This document shows positions 11,475 to 23,347 of a stretch of DNA of 64,000 nt, in pieces (within the stretch, counting starts at the first letter, position 1; every line of letters starts with the position of its first letter). The position numbers and the translations under genes were made by a program. Under the pieces are notes generated by a model. The model did not search any database, was not told the origin of the DNA, and was given only the letters and a program-made list of their open reading frames with translations. Source of the stretch: Paramecium octaurelia. Lineage: Eukaryota; Ciliophora; Oligohymenophorea; Peniculida; Parameciidae. The stretch is taken from assembly GCA_905182995.1 (NCBI GenBank), contig CAJJDP010000077.1, forward strand, positions 340,185 through 404,184. The letters are read 5' to 3'.

Positions 11475-12914
11475 TCACATAATATTGCTGAATGTTACTA
11501 ATTAATCATTTCTTTGAGTCATCTCTAATTGATTAACTAAAATCAAAGAGCAAAACTCCATTTGGTAATTACAATTGTCTTATCCTATTTAACAAAGTAA
11601 GTTGCTAATTATCTTCTCACAAGCTTTTTATATGTGAATCGGAAAATCCATTTCCTTTCCATATATTATTATTTGAATGTCATTTAAGCTCTGTTATTTC
11701 AAACAGATCTCATGTGTATTGTAAATTTTGATCAAACATGAAATTAGTGTGAAAAATAAAGGGAGAACTGTGAAAAATTTATTTATTTAGAAATTTATGT
11801 AAATGTTGCCTTTTTTTAAAATTTGATCTAGGAATAATCTCAATTTGTAATATTTCAACTCTTCTACTGATTCTACTACCCTTTCTTTTACATAATAGGA
11901 AGTGTAAAGCAAATTTCTCAAATTCTCCTTATAATATAGGACGTGATCGGTCTTTTTAATTCTTTATAATACTTTTAGATAAGAATTATTATTCCATTCC
12001 TAAGTCAGAAAGGATTAGCTTTCTGAAAATTTTATTGTAATTTTAATTTCTACTAATTTTTTTATTAGACCTTTGACTATGAATTTCTCTCTCAATTATG
12101 TGTGTATAACTTTTATCTTAAAATTATCGGATTAATCCCTGACTCTCTCCTGTAGATATTAATTAAGACTTATTTTAGTATTAATCACCTTAAAATCATT
12201 GAGAAAATCTTTATTTTCGACTTAAATAAATTCATTCATTGATTTGTTAGCATGTAGCAATTCAATTCTCTCCCATTGCTCATTATATGCTAATAACACT
12301 ATTTTTTCATCGATTAATTCATCCCATATTGAAAATGAGGATTTTTACTGCTCATTTAATAAAAACAGTGTTCTGTTGTGTTTTTATCGAAAATATTCTT
12401 TTTACCAAAAAAGTATTAAGTAGAGCAGGAAAATGAACGTGTATGCGTGTAAGTTCTTATAGTTATGCATAAACAATCTTAAAAATGCGTAAGTCATCTA
12501 TAATAGTTAATTTAAAATAAAATTAGGGGTTAGAGCGAAATTCAAACCCAAAAACTAGGAAATATCGAAAATCCAAACATACTATTCATCCTAGAAATCA
12601 GGGTAATATATAGGAATCAAATGATAAAAGGATGCCAATAAACTAAAAGATGAAATCAAGTACCCAACTGCAGAGATAAGTTATTATTTCATCCTTAGGT
12701 AGTAAAAAGTTATTGTCCATAAACAGCTGAATCCTACTAACATTGTGCCTATAAATATTTCATTTCTTTGAATCCAAAAAATGCTCAAAGTAATATTTGA
12801 TATCGACATTAATGCTATTGTATATTTGAACGCGTTGAATAATTCAAGTGAATAACTCTCTTTATATTTCTTCTCTAAATTTTTGTCTACAAAAGTTAAT
12901 GTAAAAGGATTCAT
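11475..12914 (-). CDS. Multi-pass membrane protein, sensor-like N-terminus
   Basis: A single intronless frame of 480 codons from the ATG at 12914 to TGA at 11475. The product starts MNPFTLTFVDKNLEKKY and then has about six hydrophobic helices in the first 190 residues (for example FKYTIALMSISNITLSIF and LHAYTFIFLLYLILFW). A soluble part follows, with a PAS-like stretch (IVLLAYNEQWERIELLHANK), long helical segments, another hydrophobic patch (FTVLPLFFTLISCLIKIY) and a cysteine-containing tail. This plan resembles ciliate 6-TM sensor kinases, but I find no histidine-kinase, ATPase or cyclase catalytic motif, so it is either a shorter receptor or a truncated relative. Function unassigned. Confidence 0.7.
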
Positions 12915-13546
12915 AATATTTATTATAATATGATAACAATCAAGAATATGAAATAATTAATTTGTTAACAATTAGATACTCTAAAAATTATTATATCATT
13001 AATTATTATTTACAATTAATTTAGTAACTCACACAAACTCAGGAACTTATAGAAAGAAAAAAGTTTAATTAATGAGAAGGATCACATTTGGTCATAACTT
13101 AATTTATATTTCTTAAGGAAATTAAAACATTCAATTTTATATTTTAGAGAAAGTTTTTATTAAGCGAATTTTCCAAAAAGACTTAAATTAATATTAATAA
13201 AATCAGATAACTTATTTAGATCTATTAAATAAATTCAAGCAATTTCTATTACTTTAACAAACCCACTTAATTCATTCCGAAAAATATTTTAAAATTTTAG
13301 ATGCCTTATCGAATAAATTTTGAATACAAGCTTTATTTATATGAAAAGTATAGAAATCCCTCTATATTTTCTAATTCATAAAATTTACTTAAAATATCTT
13401 GTCTTATTAGAAGGCGTTACATGTTATCCTATTTGTTTCTCTAATCCAAAGTATTTATAAGCAATACAACAATAAAAGAAATTACATATCTTTAGTTCCT
13501 TTTGATAATAATTTATATATATCACAATTTAAATAAATAGTAAATT
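12915..13546. other. AT-rich intergenic region
   Basis: About 630 very AT-rich bases between the start of the membrane-protein gene and the 3' end of the thioredoxin gene. No gene-like frame noticed. Confidence 0.45.
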
Positions 13547-13930
13547 TCAGCCTCTAATCTTTTCTAAAAATGACTTTATCTTGCGCTCGCTATAGCCTTT
13601 CATTGAGTCCGTTTGAGTTCCCATATTAAATAAGCAAACCGAGGGAACTTGAGCCATCTAATAATAATCAAATAACACTTATACCGCAAATTATTGCACT
13701 ACGTCATAAAGTTCATCGTTATTCACATTAACCAAAGCAAGCTACCATTTTTCAGGATTCTTCTCCACCTCCTAAATTAATTGGGGATTAAGTTTTTGGC
13801 AGGGAGCACACCTATATTTTATTTATTATACAATCTACCATTCAGCAAAAAAGCTAACCACCACAGGTCTTTAATTATTAACTACGTATTCCAACCAATC
13901 CTTTTAAGTATTGATCTCTAAGCAATTCAT
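13547..13930 (-). CDS. Thioredoxin
   Basis: Small dithiol oxidoreductase of 109 residues, the normal thioredoxin size. It has VVVSFFAEW followed by the active site C-A-P-C (instead of the common C-G-P-C), the N-terminal helix region, VNVNNDE on the central strand, and the cis-proline motif QVPSVCLF before the final strand and helix. Two 27-nt introns are required: 13812-13838, which sits inside the EW-CAPC active-site motif, and 13658-13684, just before the cis-Pro loop. Both are multiples of three without an in-frame TGA, so unspliced RNA would be translated through with nine extra residues each. No signal peptide, so probably cytosolic or ciliary. Confidence 0.93.
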
Positions 13931-14462
13931 AAATATATAAAATAATGCTTTGTCTTCAAAAAATTAGCACCAGTTTATAGTATTAGATAATATGTAATAT
14001 TAATGATTTAATTAACAATATACTATATATTTAAATAAATGTATGGCAAAAAAAAAATTTGATTCCAAATTTAAATAAATAAACCACCTTCACTTCTATC
14101 TTTGATAATTCAGTAAATCTATGGAATAAGGCAAATAAAGTTCGTTCGTTTTTATCGATTTCATTCTAATGATAATAGACTAACTCTTATAATACCCAAT
14201 ATCGGTTTATTATTGATTTTGAAATTAACGAAGTCTTTTGAAAAATAAAATAAAATTATATGAATTTTTTATAAATATTTGTGTTATATTTATATTAACT
14301 TGACTAAAACAAATGAGAATAGATACTTGAACTTCTAAAATTGTTATTAATTGCAACTTGGAATTCAAAATCCTTGGTTTTTGTATAAATTATATATTTA
14401 AGACAATATTGTTAAAAATTATATTTTGATACTTATTTTATAGATCCTATTGTTTCATTATT
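13931..14462. other. AT-rich intergenic region
   Basis: About 530 bases between the thioredoxin start and the cullin stop, both on the minus strand. It should carry the thioredoxin promoter and the cullin 3' end. No gene seen. Confidence 0.45.
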
Positions 14463-17315
14463 TCAAATGTACTTCAATAGTTCTGGATTAGACTCATCTT
14501 TTTCTAAATAATTTTTTTCATATAAATATTTAACAATAGCTGTTATCTATACTAATTCAACACTCTCATTAAAGGTGCGTTTTATAAATTTTTCTAACAT
14601 AGGAACCAAATCTTAAAACAAAATTTGTTTTTGGTTCTTTAAGGTTTTAATAATAAAGGCTTCTATAGGTAATTATAAATTTTTCCTTTATTTTGCTACA
14701 AATCTAATAAAAATTGTACATTTTTTTAAATATAAAAAAGGATTTTAGGTAGTTGCGATAATTATTTTTCTTCTTTGTGTTGCTTCTTACTCCATCCATT
14801 CTTCGTTAAATCTATATAGTTCAACATCATCCTGGATGACTTCTTCCAAGATTTTTGCAGCCTTCATCTCTGCACAGTTTTATGAAATAAAATATTCCTA
14901 TAGCTTTGTGATTGATGATATCCTCTTAACACTCATAAATTCATTTGAGGATTAATATGAAAATAAAATCATTGCTTAAGGAATACTAATTCTGAATGTT
15001 ATTTACATTTTTGAATATTCAATATCAACATAAGATATCAGATCTATCCAATTAATTAATTTTTAATCTTATTATGATTCAAATTGCAATTTTAGCTAAT
15101 TAATTGTTTAAAATTCTTAATTTAATTCTATTTGTTATTATTTGAATTTAGGCCAATCTTGGTGTTTTAATAATAAAGGGTATTGAACAATCAATAACTT
15201 ATGATCTTCCGTTCTAAATTCAAAGGTGGTGTCACTATTATTTTAGAATTCTTCTATCATTGATTATAAATGGTAGGTATTCTGATTTCCCATTAGGCTA
15301 GACATTTTTTAGATGATTAATGATTCAGTCCTCAAGTAGATCTAAAGAAATTCATGATTGGATAGTATTCGATAGTATTTTAATAATCTTTAGGCTAACC
15401 GATTTTGATAATACTAAAATCATTTCATATGTATTTACTAAAGCGAAATCTTAATTTTCAGACATGAACAATAATAATTGAATTGAATCTATTAAGTACT
15501 CATTTCTAATTTAGTTTTTAATCACATTCTCTATTTCTTCTTCAATGAACAATACAAAGTATTCTTGAAAATCTATATTCTAGAAAACTATAATACATTT
15601 AGAGATACCTAATTTTGACAATTAAGTAATTCTTCGAATGCACTTGTTAATAAAGATTAAATATTTGTATTATGGCACAAACAGGTCTCAATCATTTTAA
15701 GATATTTCTGAAGTAATTAAAACATGGAAATGATAAAACTATGAGCCAATTTTTAATTTATTTCTTCATTTATTACCATCTCTAGAATTTGAGTTCCCTC
15801 TTGTATGATCTTCTACTTAATTTTCAATTTTATCTCTTAATCATTAGGATCCAAAGTTAAATATAACTCATTGAATAATTCTAAATCATTTTGATATTCC
15901 TGAGCCTCATATTTGAAATTCTAAAGCAATTATCCTAAATTAAAGGGCTTCATTTCAGATAAGATAACATCTTTATAGTTCTTAAGAAGGTGATCTTCCA
16001 AAAGTGAATTAACCTATTATTTTATTGAACTGTTTTAAAAATTTAGTATTTAATTATTTAATTCCTTTTCCATTTTAACTCTTCTCAAGTAAAGTGGAAT
16101 TTCACATTCGTCTACCCATCTATTAAATAATCCTTAATATTTTTTTTAAAAATGAGAAAAAATGTGATTTGGAAAATCTAGTATAATCTCTATGCTTTGT
16201 TGTGCCTTTTGTTAATTAAGTAAAATGTCTCCAAACTCTTTCAGGGCCAGAGTAAGCTTCTTCCAGGAATCTTAATTATGATCTGTTCGAGTATATGCGG
16301 CATCTAATTGTTAGAAAAAGCACATAAATAATTATTTAGGAATTTGAGTTGAACATAATCTTTCGAAAAATAGATAGCTCAAATATTTTTATAGAGTTTC
16401 CAATAGATTATTCTGATGTAAAAGGTTAATCTAAATATATAGATATAAGTCAATTTACTGCAAAGTAGAATGAAGTCAAGAGATATCTAGATCTTTATAT
16501 AAATGTCTAATAATTTTGTATGAAAACTTCAAGGTTTGAGCACCCTTATTATTAATCATCAAATTTCAGACAATTTAAAGAAGGAATGATCTATCTAATC
16601 ATAAATAGTCTACATAATCCTAGATGTGATGCTTAACCTTCTTAGTTAAAATTCTAAAAAAATTGATTGCCATTTCTATTTGTTCATCATTGGCAAATTT
16701 TAAAATAAAGTTCATCATTTCAACATTCAATTAGATATCACTTTTTGAATGTTCTTTGCGTAGTAATGTGGGGGCTTAAAAAATATTCTTAAATGAGTTT
16801 TCTATTTATTTTTCTAAGTCTTAAAATTAAGTTTTAGTTAAATTTTATGATTATGCCATGGATAATATTTTAATTATTGATATTTTCCATAAGATCCTTA
16901 TTAGGAAAAAACATGAGACAGGATATTTTAAATTTATATTTTCTATTAATACGAGGAGAATTCTTTAATAAAATTAAGTATTTAGATTTAACAAATATTT
17001 ATTATATTCTATTGCAATTTTTCTATAGGAAAGTCTAAATCAAAGTGAAATAAGAGTGGCCGTATTGTATGCATAAATTTATTAGCCTGATATTGATGAT
17101 ATAAATTGTTTATGAAGAACTTGTTAAAAAATTGATACTTTGTGTTTATTAAGATGGTATTGACTTTTTCGATTAAGGAAAAAGGATTCATTAATGCTAT
17201 TGTAATGATTCTAGACTTACATCCAAAATACTTACTTTATTTGATAATTCTATCTGGAGAATTTTCAATCGTAGTGTTACAAATTAGGAAGCTGCTAATT
17301 TTGTAAAAAAAACAT
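14463..17315 (-). CDS. Cullin, ubiquitin ligase scaffold
   Basis: Cullins bridge a substrate adaptor and the RING protein in cullin-RING ubiquitin ligases. The C-terminal winged-helix/neddylation domain is clear: IEAFIIKTLKNQK aligns with the family I-x-A-x-I-V-R-I-M-K-x-R-K, keeping the NEDD8-acceptor lysine, followed by KRTFNES, YLYEKNYLEKDES and a terminal LLKYI at the usual chain end. Upstream, YFVLFIEEEIENVI and LLFMSENQDFA match the cullin YLSLFID...FR-F-x-EKDVFE block. The N-terminal helical repeats are divergent. Several mini-introns are implied by in-frame TGAs and I did not place all of them. The start is uncertain: the ATG at 17315 works with introns of 27 and 25 nt, while the ATG at 17191 needs none. 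Its paralogue class (CUL1, 3 or 4) cannot be told. Confidence 0.85.
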
Positions 17316-17400
17316 TAGGAGTTTAGATTGAATTTGATTTACAATAATATTACTCTTTAATAAATATATAAATAATTAATTTGCATTAATAATTATAAAT

Positions 17401-18638
17401 ATGAGTCAATAGGATGAAGGAGAGGAGAAACAGGATGTTGAATAAGTAGAACCAATTGAACCTGAAGAGCCAGATGTGCCACAAGAAGAGTACTATGCTC
17501 CGGAGTCATTATAAATTTAAAAGTTACATAATGATATTAAAGAGGGATTAAAGAGAATTGGTAAAACTGCCAATTTAAGTGGGTACACATTTGTGGAATT
17601 AATATGTGAAAATAAGGTACTAATTTATTAAAGCATTTTAGAAAATAGATAAGTTGTTTAATATAATGTAGGACTATGTGCATTTGAGGAAAATTAGTTT
17701 TGCAAATAATCAATTATCTGATGTGAATAGCTTGTAGACTATTAAATACTTAACGAATTTGAATTTGTCATTCAATCAAATAACTAATTTGGATTGTTTC
17801 AATGTTCCAAACACATTTGAGTTCTTGGAAGAATTAAATTTGGACAATAATAAAATTACAAACTTTGGATAAATCAATGCACCCAGATTGAAGAAGTTAT
17901 CATTGAAAAATAATCTGATTAAAAGCGCATAAGGTTTTAATGGGCATAATACACTTGAAATTCTTGAATTTAGAAACAATAAATTGGAGTCATTTGAAGG
18001 GTAATCTAGATATAAAATTATGTTTTAGATTTTAGAATTTATTGAAGCTTAAGCAAATATGGGCTGCCCAAAATGCCATCGTTTCAATTGGTCATTTGAC
18101 TTAATTACCTGAATTGCATACATTGCATTTGAGAGCAAACAAAATAGTTGTCTTAACAGATATTCCGAATTTGCCAAAATTACATCACCTTAATCTTAGA
18201 GCCAACTTAATCGAAAAATTAGATGAATTTAATAATCTTAAATCATTGGAGACTCTTAAATCGATTACTATGCATGAAAATCCAATAGCAACTGAAATGG
18301 GGGATGGAATCAGAAAGGAAATCATAATGATACTCCAATAAATTGAAAGAGTAAATAAAGAACCAGTCCCTCCAGAAGAAAAAGCAGATGCTCTGGCAGA
18401 ATTGAAAGAGAGAATTGCTGCTGCCATTTAAAAGAAGAAAGAGGAAGAAGAAGAGGCTGCAAGATTAGCTGAAGAAGCAAGATTGGCTGAAGAAGCCAGA
18501 TTAGCAGAAGAAGCTGCCAAAGCCGCAGAGTTGGCAGCTGAACAAGCTGCTGCTGAATAAGAGGCAGCAGATAAAGCAGCTGCAGAAGGAAGGACCAATT
18601 AGCCTAAAGTGGAGTAAGAAGAAGAAGAGGAAGCTTGA
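17401..18638 (+). CDS. LRRC23: Leucine-rich repeat protein, LRRC23-like (radial spoke)
   Basis: LRRC23 is an axonemal radial-spoke protein in motile cilia. The 394-residue product starts with an acidic region (PIEPEEPDVPQEE), then about eight LRRs of the SDS22-like type (LTNLNLSFNQITNL, LEELNLDNNKI, LHTLHLRANKI, LHHLNLRANLIEKL), then an LRR cap with HENPIATE followed by IRKEII and a helix. The tail from about residue 310 is a long Ala/Glu-rich helix with repeated RLAEEA and an acidic end, comparable to the charged tail of LRRC23. Introns: 17617-17641 (25 nt) and 18001-18028 (28 nt). Its start lies about 86 bp from the start proposed for the divergent cullin gene, so they may share a promoter. 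Family is certain; LRRC23 orthology is likely. Confidence 0.8.
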
Positions 18639-18667
18639 TTATTAAAATTAAAATTAATTTTCAATAA

Positions 18668-20526
18668 ATGCATCAATAACAGGATGAATAAAAAAGGTCT
18701 CTTGTTTAGGAGAAGATGTAGATGAAATAATAAGGAATAGACAATGGAAATGCGAGAAAAATAAATGATGAAGATATCTAGAAGATTTAGGCTTATGAAT
18801 AAATGCAGATAGAAAATGCCATGAAGAACTCAACATGGAGTACTTTGATGTTGTTAAAAAGTAAAGAGATTGTTAAATCGAAGTAAAAACACAACATTTA
18901 TATTTCAAAGGTGGAGACCTAAAAAGAAATAAAGGTTGTGGGATTAATATAAGATTGATAAAATTTTGAAGAAATATTCCATCATGATAGAAGGCAACGA
19001 TCCTCCACCTCCAATTAAATCGTTCTAAGATTTAAGAGTCGATCATAGAATTTTGAAAATACTAAGTAAGATGAAAATTAAAAAGCCTACTCCAATTCAA
19101 ATGCAAGGATTGCCTGCAGTGTAATCTATTAATTAATGATTAAGTTTAATGGGAAGAGACATAATAGGAGTAGCACCAAGTGGTCAAGGCAAGACCTTAG
19201 TGTTTTTATTACCTGCATTACTTTAATGTGTAGAAGAGTAGATGAAAATGCCCATAATTAGAGGTGAAGGACCCTTTGCTTTGATATTACTACCTTCCCA
19301 TGAATTGGCAATTCTAACCTATGAATTAGCAAAATAATATTGTCAGAAATTCGAGAAAAAGGTAATTTGCTTAGCTATAATATTCTAAGGGATTCCCAGC
19401 AATACATTGTTTATTGGGTATTGGAGGAATGGATATGTCATCATAATTGTAATCAATAAAAAATGGAGTTCACATTGTAATTGGAACTCCTGGAAGAATT
19501 AGTGACATGGTTAATAAAAAAAAGATTAATATGGATTTGTGTAGATTTATAGTACTTGATGAAGCTGATAGGATGTTGGATTAAGTGTTTGAATTAGAAA
19601 TAAGAAACATTTTAGAACATTTCACAGTATGATTAATTAATTGATACCTAAGTTTAGGGTCCTAGATAAACCATGTTATTCAGTGCTACTCTTCCAAAGA
19701 AGATATAAGAATTCACAAAACAAACATTAGTCGATCCGTTGGTGATAAATGTGGGTAGAAGTGGTTAAATTAATTTGAATGTGATCTAAGAAATACTGTA
19801 TGTTAAACAAGAAGAAAAATTACACTACTTATTGGATAGTCTCAAAAAGACAACACCCCCAGTTGTCATTTTTAGTGAGCATTAGAATGATGTTGATGAC
19901 ATCAACGAATATCTCTTGATCAAAGGAGTTGAAGTAGTTGGATTACATGGAGGAAAACAATAGGAGGATAGAACTAAAGCATTAAAACAATTTTTGAATG
20001 GATAAAAAGATGTCTTGGTGGCAACTGATGTGGCTGCTAAAGGTCTAGATTTTCCAGACATTAAACATGTTATTAATTATGATATGCCAAAAGATGTACA
20101 ATATCATTCTCATTTAGATTGAATCATATATTCATAGAATTGGAAGAACTGGAAGATAAGGCAAGACTGGTAGAGCAACAACCTTTGTTAATAGATAATA
20201 AGAGGAGTCTATTCTATTGGATTTAAAATACCTACTTGTTGAATCCAAATAAAGTATTTCCGTTTATTATATTTTAGAAATACCTTAATTCTTAGAGAAA
20301 TTGAAATCAGATGAAGATTTGAATGGTTCATGTGGCTATTGTGATGGTATGGGTCATAGAATGGCCAATTGTCCAAAACTTGAAAAGTAGAAGATGAGAG
20401 TATCCCTTTGTATTCTATTTTATTTAGATTTTAACTAATCCAAACAAAGAAAGTTGCCCAGATTTTCTAAAAAGTCAAATCTATAGAGAGAGTCAAAGTG
20501 CAGAGAGAGAAATGTAAATGGGATGA
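18668..20526 (+). CDS. DDX41: DEAD-box RNA helicase DDX41
   Basis: ATP-dependent RNA helicase linked to the spliceosome; 560 residues. Motifs in order: [12 protein letters not shown] just before the helicase core (the DDX41 hallmark), [12 protein letters not shown] (Q motif), a Walker A reading APSGQGKT rather than the usual [20 protein letters not shown] (motif II), SATLP (III), VIFSEHQ (IV), [10 protein letters not shown] (V), HRIGRTGR (VI), and a C-terminal CCHC knuckle [14 protein letters not shown] that distinguishes DDX41 from other DEAD-box proteins. Seven introns: 18935-18953, 19121-19144, 19362-19389, 19627-19657, 20096-20117, 20254-20277, 20400-20427. The first is only 19 nt and its 5' site could be read slightly differently. 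The start is only 30 bases after the LRRC23-like stop. Confidence 0.96.
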
Positions 20527-20694
20527 TCAGAATTAATATTCTAATTTCAGTTTTATTTTACCTAATTCATTAATCTATAATCCATAATTGTAATTGTAAA
20601 TTATATAATATATATCATTATTATTAAGTATTTAAGGATTCAAATTAAAAATTAAGCAAACATGCCCCTCTTTACATAAACAAAAAATATTAAA

Positions 20695-22767
20695 TCAATT
20701 AGATCTACTGATAATATCTTCAGGTTTTGGATCATCCTCGTTAGAATCATCATCAGAAGCTTATGCTAATTCCTTCTCCAATAAATGTGGTAATTTTGAC
20801 CCCAAAAGCGATATTAATCTCTAATTGAATCGAATTTCTTCATCTGACAATACTTAATCATCCAATCCTATCAATTTTTAGTATGAATTAACAAGATCAG
20901 TAAATAGTTGGGATAGAACTATTTCATGACTCGGATTTTCCAATATTTATTTGAGTCTAAAAGTTATTATAGTGCTTACACTGTTGATTTTCTATTTCTC
21001 TTGTCTCTAATCAAACTGATTGTTGGTCTATGACTAAAATTAAACAATGTAACTTAATCAGAATTGAAAATAACTCTCTTTAACTTTACCATCTCATGCA
21101 ACTATCTAATGATATATTATATATCTAATTCTTTATTCACCTAAGCCCTATTAATGGATTATCAATATATTTACATAGCCTTCTTTAATACAACGCATTC
21201 ATCTGATTAAATACATTCAAAGGGCATAATTTGACTCAATATCAACTTAATACTAATCCCAATATGTTAACTAGCAACCATCAGTTATTTGAATTATTCA
21301 AATATTGCAGAGCATTGAACCTTCAATTAACTAACTCTTTTTAGTTTACTTGACCGATGTGAATTTATGCATTCTTTGAGTTTGAGACTCTCCTGTTTCT
21401 CAATACTTTTCGGAGATAAAAACTATCCCATCATAGGTTTCTAATTAAAAGTTGACATACTCTTAATTTAAATAGAAGAGTCCCCCTTGATTTTATGCAT
21501 TGATCGTTTTAAGGCTTCCCTTCCTCTTTAAGAGGATGCTAATAAAGCGTTGTTTGCCTCGATAGTGTTATTCCTTTTTTTGTTAAGATCGAATTCGTAT
21601 AGGTCGTTTGCCATTTCTATGACCATGTGTTCACGATTGTAAATTTTAATTAGAACACCGATTACTGCAATCATAAATTGAGAAAATCCCCCTAAATTAC
21701 TTAAAAGTTCATCCAATCTCATAAAATTTCTTGTAATGTCATAAGAGTAAGGACTCCTATTAAAATAGAAAGCACCATAATATCCAGGCACTAAATTTGA
21801 AATTGCTGATTGTTCTCTGTTATCCATATAATCTCTGGTTATATATGTTTAAGTGGATTTCTATGGATACATCAGTATTCCATCATCTGTTGTGATTGTT
21901 CTAGGCCGAAGGAAAATATCTGATTGAACAAACATAGCATTCGGAACAAATGAATAAAATTGTTCTATGGCTATGTAAGGTTGAATAAAATGCTTTGGTG
22001 ATCCAGGGTTAATTAACTATTACTATATATTAATTAATTTACATAGTTTGTGGTATATACCTAAAATCTAAAGCTGCCTACAGATTTTAATACTTATAAC
22101 ATTTCCTCTTCGGTCTTACATTGTGGTTTCCATGAAAAGTTATTTCCAGAATTGCTTTTACATTTGGTAACAGAAAATTTTAAGAACGAATATTCTTTAC
22201 CTAATAATATATTTTTAATATAGTTTTACTTGTCCATGCCCCTCCAACTGTCAAATTAGATGTCAAGGGATGGTCTAAATTTGGACACAAGAAATTGTTT
22301 AAATTATATTGCTTAAACTGATCTTCAAATGACGCATTGTATTAATCGAATATAGGCTTAAAATGTTCAATCGTACAAGGCACTAAATCCACATAAACTG
22401 AAGGCATCTTTTTCTAGGTCCCATTTTCATCTCTGATATAGGCTCTCTATTCCACAGTGATATTAAAATAAGGGCTTGTAGTAAAATTGTCTTATTCAAT
22501 CTGAACAGCAAACATAAAATTATTGGGTAATAGTTTAATTGTGCTTGGATCTTCACTAAATTACTGTTCTGATTCAGATGATACTGTGTTTTTTTAAAAA
22601 AAGTCAATAATATTCGAGTAAAAAAAACTGATAATGGTGCCAATAATGCATAAAGAAAGTAATCCACCCAAACTAGTTCTGTATTCTTCCTCTTAACGAA
22701 AGCTTAGTGTTATGGATTATCCAAAAATATCTATCTTTCTTAGATTCTCTTTAAATTTTGTAAACAT
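20695..22767 (-). CDS. Ciliate-specific transmembrane protein, unknown function
   Basis: A 665-residue protein with the layout of a large ciliate membrane-protein family: a short cytosolic start with IDIFGQSITLSFR, then EYRTSLGGLLSL running into a first helix (LCIIGTIISFFYSNII), a large probably extracellular domain with scattered cysteines and glycosylation-like N-x-S/T sites, then a second helix near LGGFSQFMIAVIGVLIKIY. A cytoplasmic tail with Ser/Lys- and Asp-rich parts (ASDDDSNEDDPKPED) ends the protein. Three introns make the frame complete: about 22000-22024 (25 nt, placed by frame), plus 27-nt and 23-nt introns in the tail. I recognise the pattern but not a function. Confidence 0.75.
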
Positions 22768-23347
22768 TTTACTAATAATCAAAATTTCTTCTTGTATTAT
22801 TTATATATGAAGTAAGATCATTTGAATGAACGCACCATTTAATTTTAGAACTTATTATCAATTTAGTAATCTTTAATTATTAAAAACATGCTCAATACTC
22901 TAGAATAGAAAAAGTCTATATTTATTAATTTGATATTCAATATGTTGGAATATATAATATTAATATATAAATATAATTTTACCTAATGATAATGAGTAAA
23001 ATGTTTTACAAAATCTAATTAAGATATTGCAATTCACAAATTTATTCTTTTTCTCAAATTTATCTTATTGGAACTTTTATTTTTCTAATAACTATTTTAT
23101 ATTTTGGTTAAATTCATCCACCAAGTCTCAACTTTTTTAATATAATTTAAATTATTCTTTCACTAATTATGATTCTAACTTTGTTTAATTTTAATAGATG
23201 TTGAAGTTATATAAAAAAATAGTATACGGCATTTAAGAAAATAAACAAATCCATTTTGCAACACTAAATTTAATTTATACTAAAATTATCTAACTTATTA
23301 TAAACTTAAATGACTTTTGAAGTTTCTTAAATTTTTCAAAATAATTA
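22768..23347. other. Very AT-rich spacer
   Basis: About 580 bases, extremely AT-rich, upstream of the membrane-protein gene. No coding frame with biased composition was seen on either strand. Confidence 0.45.
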
